Part shown: piece after piece, positions 61,435 through 64,000 of the stretch
How positions within the stretch are numbered: position 1 is the stretch's first letter
Layout: each line of letters begins with the position of its first letter
Origin: UBA1757 sp045627385
GTDB taxonomy: Bacteria > Bacteroidota > Bacteroidia > Bacteroidales > UBA1402
DNA length: 64,000 nt
NCBI GenBank assembly: GCA_045627385.1
Contig: JAZQNO010000026.1
Location: forward strand, 62,001 to 126,000
Direction of reading: 5' to 3'
Made by a program: the position numbers and the translations under genes
The notes under the pieces: model-generated
Told to the model about the DNA's origin: nothing
The model's database searches: none
Seen by the model: the letters and a program-made list of their open reading frames with translations, nothing else

Positions 61435-62409
61435 ATGAGAAAAATCATCGGCATAGGAGAAACCATTCTCGACATCATTTTCAAAAACGACCGGCCCACC
61501 GGCGCCACCCCGGGAGGCAGTGTCTTCAACGGACTTATCACCCTCGGACGGCTCAAAGAAGCCCAGCCGTGTCCCGATTACGAAGTGCTGTTCATCAGCG
61601 ACATAGGCAATGACCGAGTGGGCAGTCTGATTGCCGGATTCATGGAGAAAAACGGCGTGTCGAGCAGAGGCGTCAACCGTCATCCGACCGCGAAAACCGC
61701 TGTTTCATTGGCTTTTCTGGACGAAAACAACGATGCCGACTACACCTTTTTCAAGGATTATTCCTTCGAAGGCTTGCAAGGGGATTTTCCCGAAATCCAC
61801 CGCGACGACATCGTCATTTTCGGTTCCTACTATGCCCTGAATCCGCTGCTCCGAAAACGGATGAAAGTCTTCCTTCAGCAGGCGCACGAAGCGGGCGCGC
61901 TCATCTACTATGATGTCAATTTCCGCAAATCGCACACCTACGAAGCCGGTTATCTCGAGCCCACATTGGAGGAGAATTTCCGATACGCCGACATTCTGAG
62001 AGGCAGCGAAGACGACTTCGAGGCCCTCTACGGAACCGGAAGAGAGTCCGACAAAATCGCCAGTTCTGAAAAAGTGTATGACCGGCACATCGCCCCGTTC
62101 TGCCGGTTCTTCGTGTTCACCTCCGGAGCCGGAGAAGTGGTGCTGCACACGCCGAAAGGCCGTTTCAGCTATCGAGTCAGTCCCATCGAGCCGCTGAGCA
62201 CCGTAGGCGCCGGCGACAACTTCAATGCCGGCATCCTCTACGGACTGGCCCGAAAAGGTGTCAGAAAAGACAGACTGGATGAACTGAAGAAAAAAGACTG
62301 GGACGACATCATCGCCTACGCTTTGGAATTTTCAAAACGGGCCTGTCTGTCATACGACAACTACATTTCAAGCGAGGACGCTCTTGAGATTGTCCGCCAT
62401 CAACGGTAA
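61435..62409 (+). CDS. PfkB-family carbohydrate kinase (fructokinase-like)
   Basis: The 324-residue ribokinase-fold enzyme phosphorylates a sugar with ATP. The N-terminal GIGETILDIIF and the GGSVFNGLITLGRL substrate-binding loop are typical, as is the C-terminal signature TVGAGDNFNAGILYGLA with its catalytic Asp. The sequence lies near fructokinases by pattern, but substrate specificity among PfkB proteins is hard to predict and adenosine or other sugars are possible. It is divergent from the DEAD-box helicase and converges on an M16 peptidase gene, overlapping it by 10 bp at the 3' ends. Confidence 0.9.
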   Translation: MRKIIGIGETILDIIFKNDRPTGATPGGSVFNGLITLGRLKEAQPCPDYEVLFISDIGNDRVGSLIAGFMEKNGVSSRGVNRHPTAKTAVSLAFLDENNDADYTFFKDYSFEGLQGDFPEIHRDDIVIFGSYYALNPLLRKRMKVFLQQAHEAGALIYYDVNFRKSHTYEAGYLEPTLEENFRYADILRGSEDDFEALYGTGRESDKIASSEKVYDRHIAPFCRFFVFTSGAGEVVLHTPKGRFSYRVSPIEPLSTVGAGDNFNAGILYGLARKGVRKDRLDELKKKDWDDIIAYALEFSKRACLSYDNYISSEDALEIVRHQR

Positions 62410-63632
62410 ATCAAGCAGGACATCCGATCTTCATCGAAGATTTCATTGGCCACTTCCAACAATTGGGGAGCGGTGATTTCCTCAATTTTCCGGAAAGTCT
62501 GCTCGATGCCTTCAAAGCAATTGTAGTAGAGCATGCTTTTGCCCATGCTCAAGGCCTGCGATTCCTTGCTCTCGGCAGAGATGCTCATCTGACCGTAAAT
62601 CTGTTTTTTTGCCGCGTGCAATTGGCTTGTGCTCAACGCATTCTCCCGAAGTTTTTTCAATTCGCGTCTGACAATGGCCATGCAGCGGTCCACATCTTTT
62701 TCGTCCGAACCGAAATAGATGGAGAACACGCCCGTGTCGCTGTAATTGGAAGCTGAAGATTCCACCGTATACACCAAACCGTTGTGCTCGCGCAAAACGT
62801 TGTTCAGGCGGCTGTTCATACCCGGACCACCCAATATGTTGTTGAGCAGATACAGTCCGATGCGCCTGTCGTCGTAGAGATGATAGGCCGCATTGCCGTA
62901 GAGCACATGAGCCTGATGGGTGTTGCGTTCTGAAACCGTTTTCACGCCTTCCACCGCTTTGGGTACGGTCCGAAGAGACAGACGCGAGCGGGACGAGGTG
63001 TCGGGGACTGCCTGAAGATACTTCGACACAATGCGGTCTGACTGACGGAAATCCAAGGGCGAGTGCGAAAAGAACACGATTCTGTCGGTCGTGAACTGTT
63101 CTTGCGTGAAACGGAGAAAATCGGCCGTACGGATGCGGTTCAGGCAATCGGGCTGTCCCAGGATGTTGCGTCCGAACGGATGCTCGGCAAACAACAGTTT
63201 TTCGAAATCGTCGAAAATCAGGTCTGAAGGCGAATCCTCGTAGACATTGATTTCATCAAGTACGACATCGCGCTCATTTTCAATTTCTTCCTGCAGATAA
63301 ACCGAATGGAAGAGCATGTCGCACATCAGTTCCACGGCCCGTTCGTAATCCTGTTTGAGACAAATGGAATAAAGCACGATCTCTTCTTTGGTGGTATAGG
63401 CGTTCGCTTCGCCGCCGACACTGCCCATCCGGTCCAGGATGCGGAAGGCCGAACGCTTCTGCGTGCCTTTGAAAAGCATATGCTCGGTGAAATGGGCTAT
63501 TCCCTGCAGCGAATCGTCTTCGTCGCGGGTGCCGGTGCCGATGACAAAGCCCAAGACGCAGACGTCGCCACAGCCATTCTGTTCAATCACTCTCAAAGAG
63601 TTGGGAAGCGTATAGAATTTCTGTTCCATCAT
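62400..63632 (-). CDS. M16 family zinc metallopeptidase
   Basis: The 410-residue protein is a pitrilysin-family protease of the short, single-repeat-pair type. The inverted zinc motif is HFTEH (47-51), and the downstream glutamate is in the ENERDVVLDEI segment around 118-128. The second half has the typical ILGGPGMNSRLNNVLRE stretch that forms the partner domain. No signal peptide is evident, so it may be cytoplasmic. The ATG overlaps the stop of the WbqC-like gene (ATGA), and its 3' end overlaps the opposing kinase gene by 10 bp. The exact substrate is unknown; processing of peptides or exported protein parts is usual. Confidence 0.92.
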   Translation of the reverse strand: MMEQKFYTLPNSLRVIEQNGCGDVCVLGFVIGTGTRDEDDSLQGIAHFTEHMLFKGTQKRSAFRILDRMGSVGGEANAYTTKEEIVLYSICLKQDYERAVELMCDMLFHSVYLQEEIENERDVVLDEINVYEDSPSDLIFDDFEKLLFAEHPFGRNILGQPDCLNRIRTADFLRFTQEQFTTDRIVFFSHSPLDFRQSDRIVSKYLQAVPDTSSRSRLSLRTVPKAVEGVKTVSERNTHQAHVLYGNAAYHLYDDRRIGLYLLNNILGGPGMNSRLNNVLREHNGLVYTVESSASNYSDTGVFSIYFGSDEKDVDRCMAIVRRELKKLRENALSTSQLHAAKKQIYGQMSISAESKESQALSMGKSMLYYNCFEGIEQTFRKIEEITAPQLLEVANEIFDEDRMSCLIYR

Positions 63633-64000
63633 TTCATACTGTCGCGTAAAACCAACACAGACTCAGGGCCCATATTGAACAGCAGATCCAAGATGCTCAT
63701 TTCTGCCCGAAACCCCCAACGTTCGGCAAAGACCTGCGTGTAGGGACGGACATGGTACAGCTTGCCGGAGACCGGCCGTTTCGGACTGATGGCATCGCGC
63801 AGATCCAGCACATCGGAAAGGTCTTTCCGATAATCCTCCGTCAGCTCCAGAGGGGTGCGGATGTCCAGCAATTGAACGATGCGTTCGTGCAAAGCCATAT
63901 TCCAGTCGAAAAGGAAATCCGGATGGAAATCGCGGTACAGGGGCAGGAAATCGTCTTGATAATAATCGAAAAACGGTGTGGACTGATAGGCCGACTCCAA
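63629..64000 (-). CDS. WbqC-like family protein, C-terminal part
   Basis: These 123 residues are the end of a gene that begins beyond the window. The fragment reads ESAYQSTPFFDYYQDDFLPL, then FLFDWNMALHERIVQLLDI, and ends with FNMGPESVLVLRDSMK, the conserved core of the WbqC family (PF08889). Family members occur with glycan or polysaccharide biosynthesis genes, but their reaction is not firmly established. The gene overlaps the M16 peptidase by 4 bp, so the two are probably translated together. The start and N-terminal domain cannot be seen. Confidence 0.7.
   Translation of the reverse strand: MESAYQSTPFFDYYQDDFLPLYRDFHPDFLFDWNMALHERIVQLLDIRTPLELTEDYRKDLSDVLDLRDAISPKRPVSGKLYHVRPYTQVFAERWGFRAEMSILDLLFNMGPESVLVLRDSMK

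Noticed and set aside
1..64000. CRISPR array, insertion sequence, integrase, phage genes, tRNA or rRNA
   Set aside because: Nearly all sequence is occupied by recognised genes, gaps are at most about 300 bp, and none holds a cloverleaf, repeat-spacer pattern or transposase frame.

Overview
The window looks like a chromosomal segment of a gut- or rumen-type Bacteroidales, probably near Prevotella/Paraprevotella. The evidence is three SusC/SusD outer-membrane uptake pairs, a hybrid two-component (HTCS) regulator, Bacteroidota-type promoters (TTTG, about 19-20 bp, TAnnTTTG) in front of housekeeping genes, near absence of Shine-Dalgarno sequences, and several secreted proteins ending in type IX secretion (T9SS)-like sorting tails. 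The genus is an inference. I see no tRNA, rRNA, CRISPR array, insertion sequence or phage gene.

Layout. 1-10.9 kb is housekeeping: the end of purD, a polytopic membrane protein, nadB (reverse), a Pif1/RecD-like helicase, leuS with an overlapping hotdog thioesterase, dprA, and a reverse U32-family protein. 10.9-35.0 kb is one leftward polysaccharide utilization locus (PUL). In transcription order it holds an HTCS regulator, a four-FAS1 lipoprotein, SusC, SusD, two more FAS1 lipoproteins, SusC, SusD, a PL11 rhamnogalacturonan lyase and a GH28 pectinase. 35.2-45.4 kb adds a 974-residue secreted protein of unknown function (reverse) and, facing away from it, two GH2 enzymes. The second GH2 is fused to a GH141-like beta-helix domain.

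45.4-51.3 kb is a tight reverse operon: parE, coaD, an S41 protease, a dihydrouridine synthase and an MscS channel. 51.4-58.0 kb is an enzyme-free SusC/SusD operon followed by a small lipoprotein and a secreted protein with a sorting tail, closed by a strong terminator. 58.2-64.0 kb holds rpsO, an AT-richer orphan lipoprotein, a DEAD-box RNA helicase, a PfkB sugar kinase, an M16 peptidase and the end of a WbqC-like gene.

How it fits together. The central locus reads as a rhamnogalacturonan-I/pectin system. The PL11 and GH28 enzymes cut the backbone, the GH2 and GH2-beta-helix enzymes trim side chains, two SusCD pairs import the products, and the HTCS senses an oligosaccharide and switches the locus on. 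Its most unusual feature is that all three lipoproteins in the positions usually held by SusE/F-type surface glycan-binding proteins carry FAS1 (fasciclin) domains, two of them with carbohydrate-binding-like C-termini. The second, enzyme-free SusCD operon has no clear substrate.
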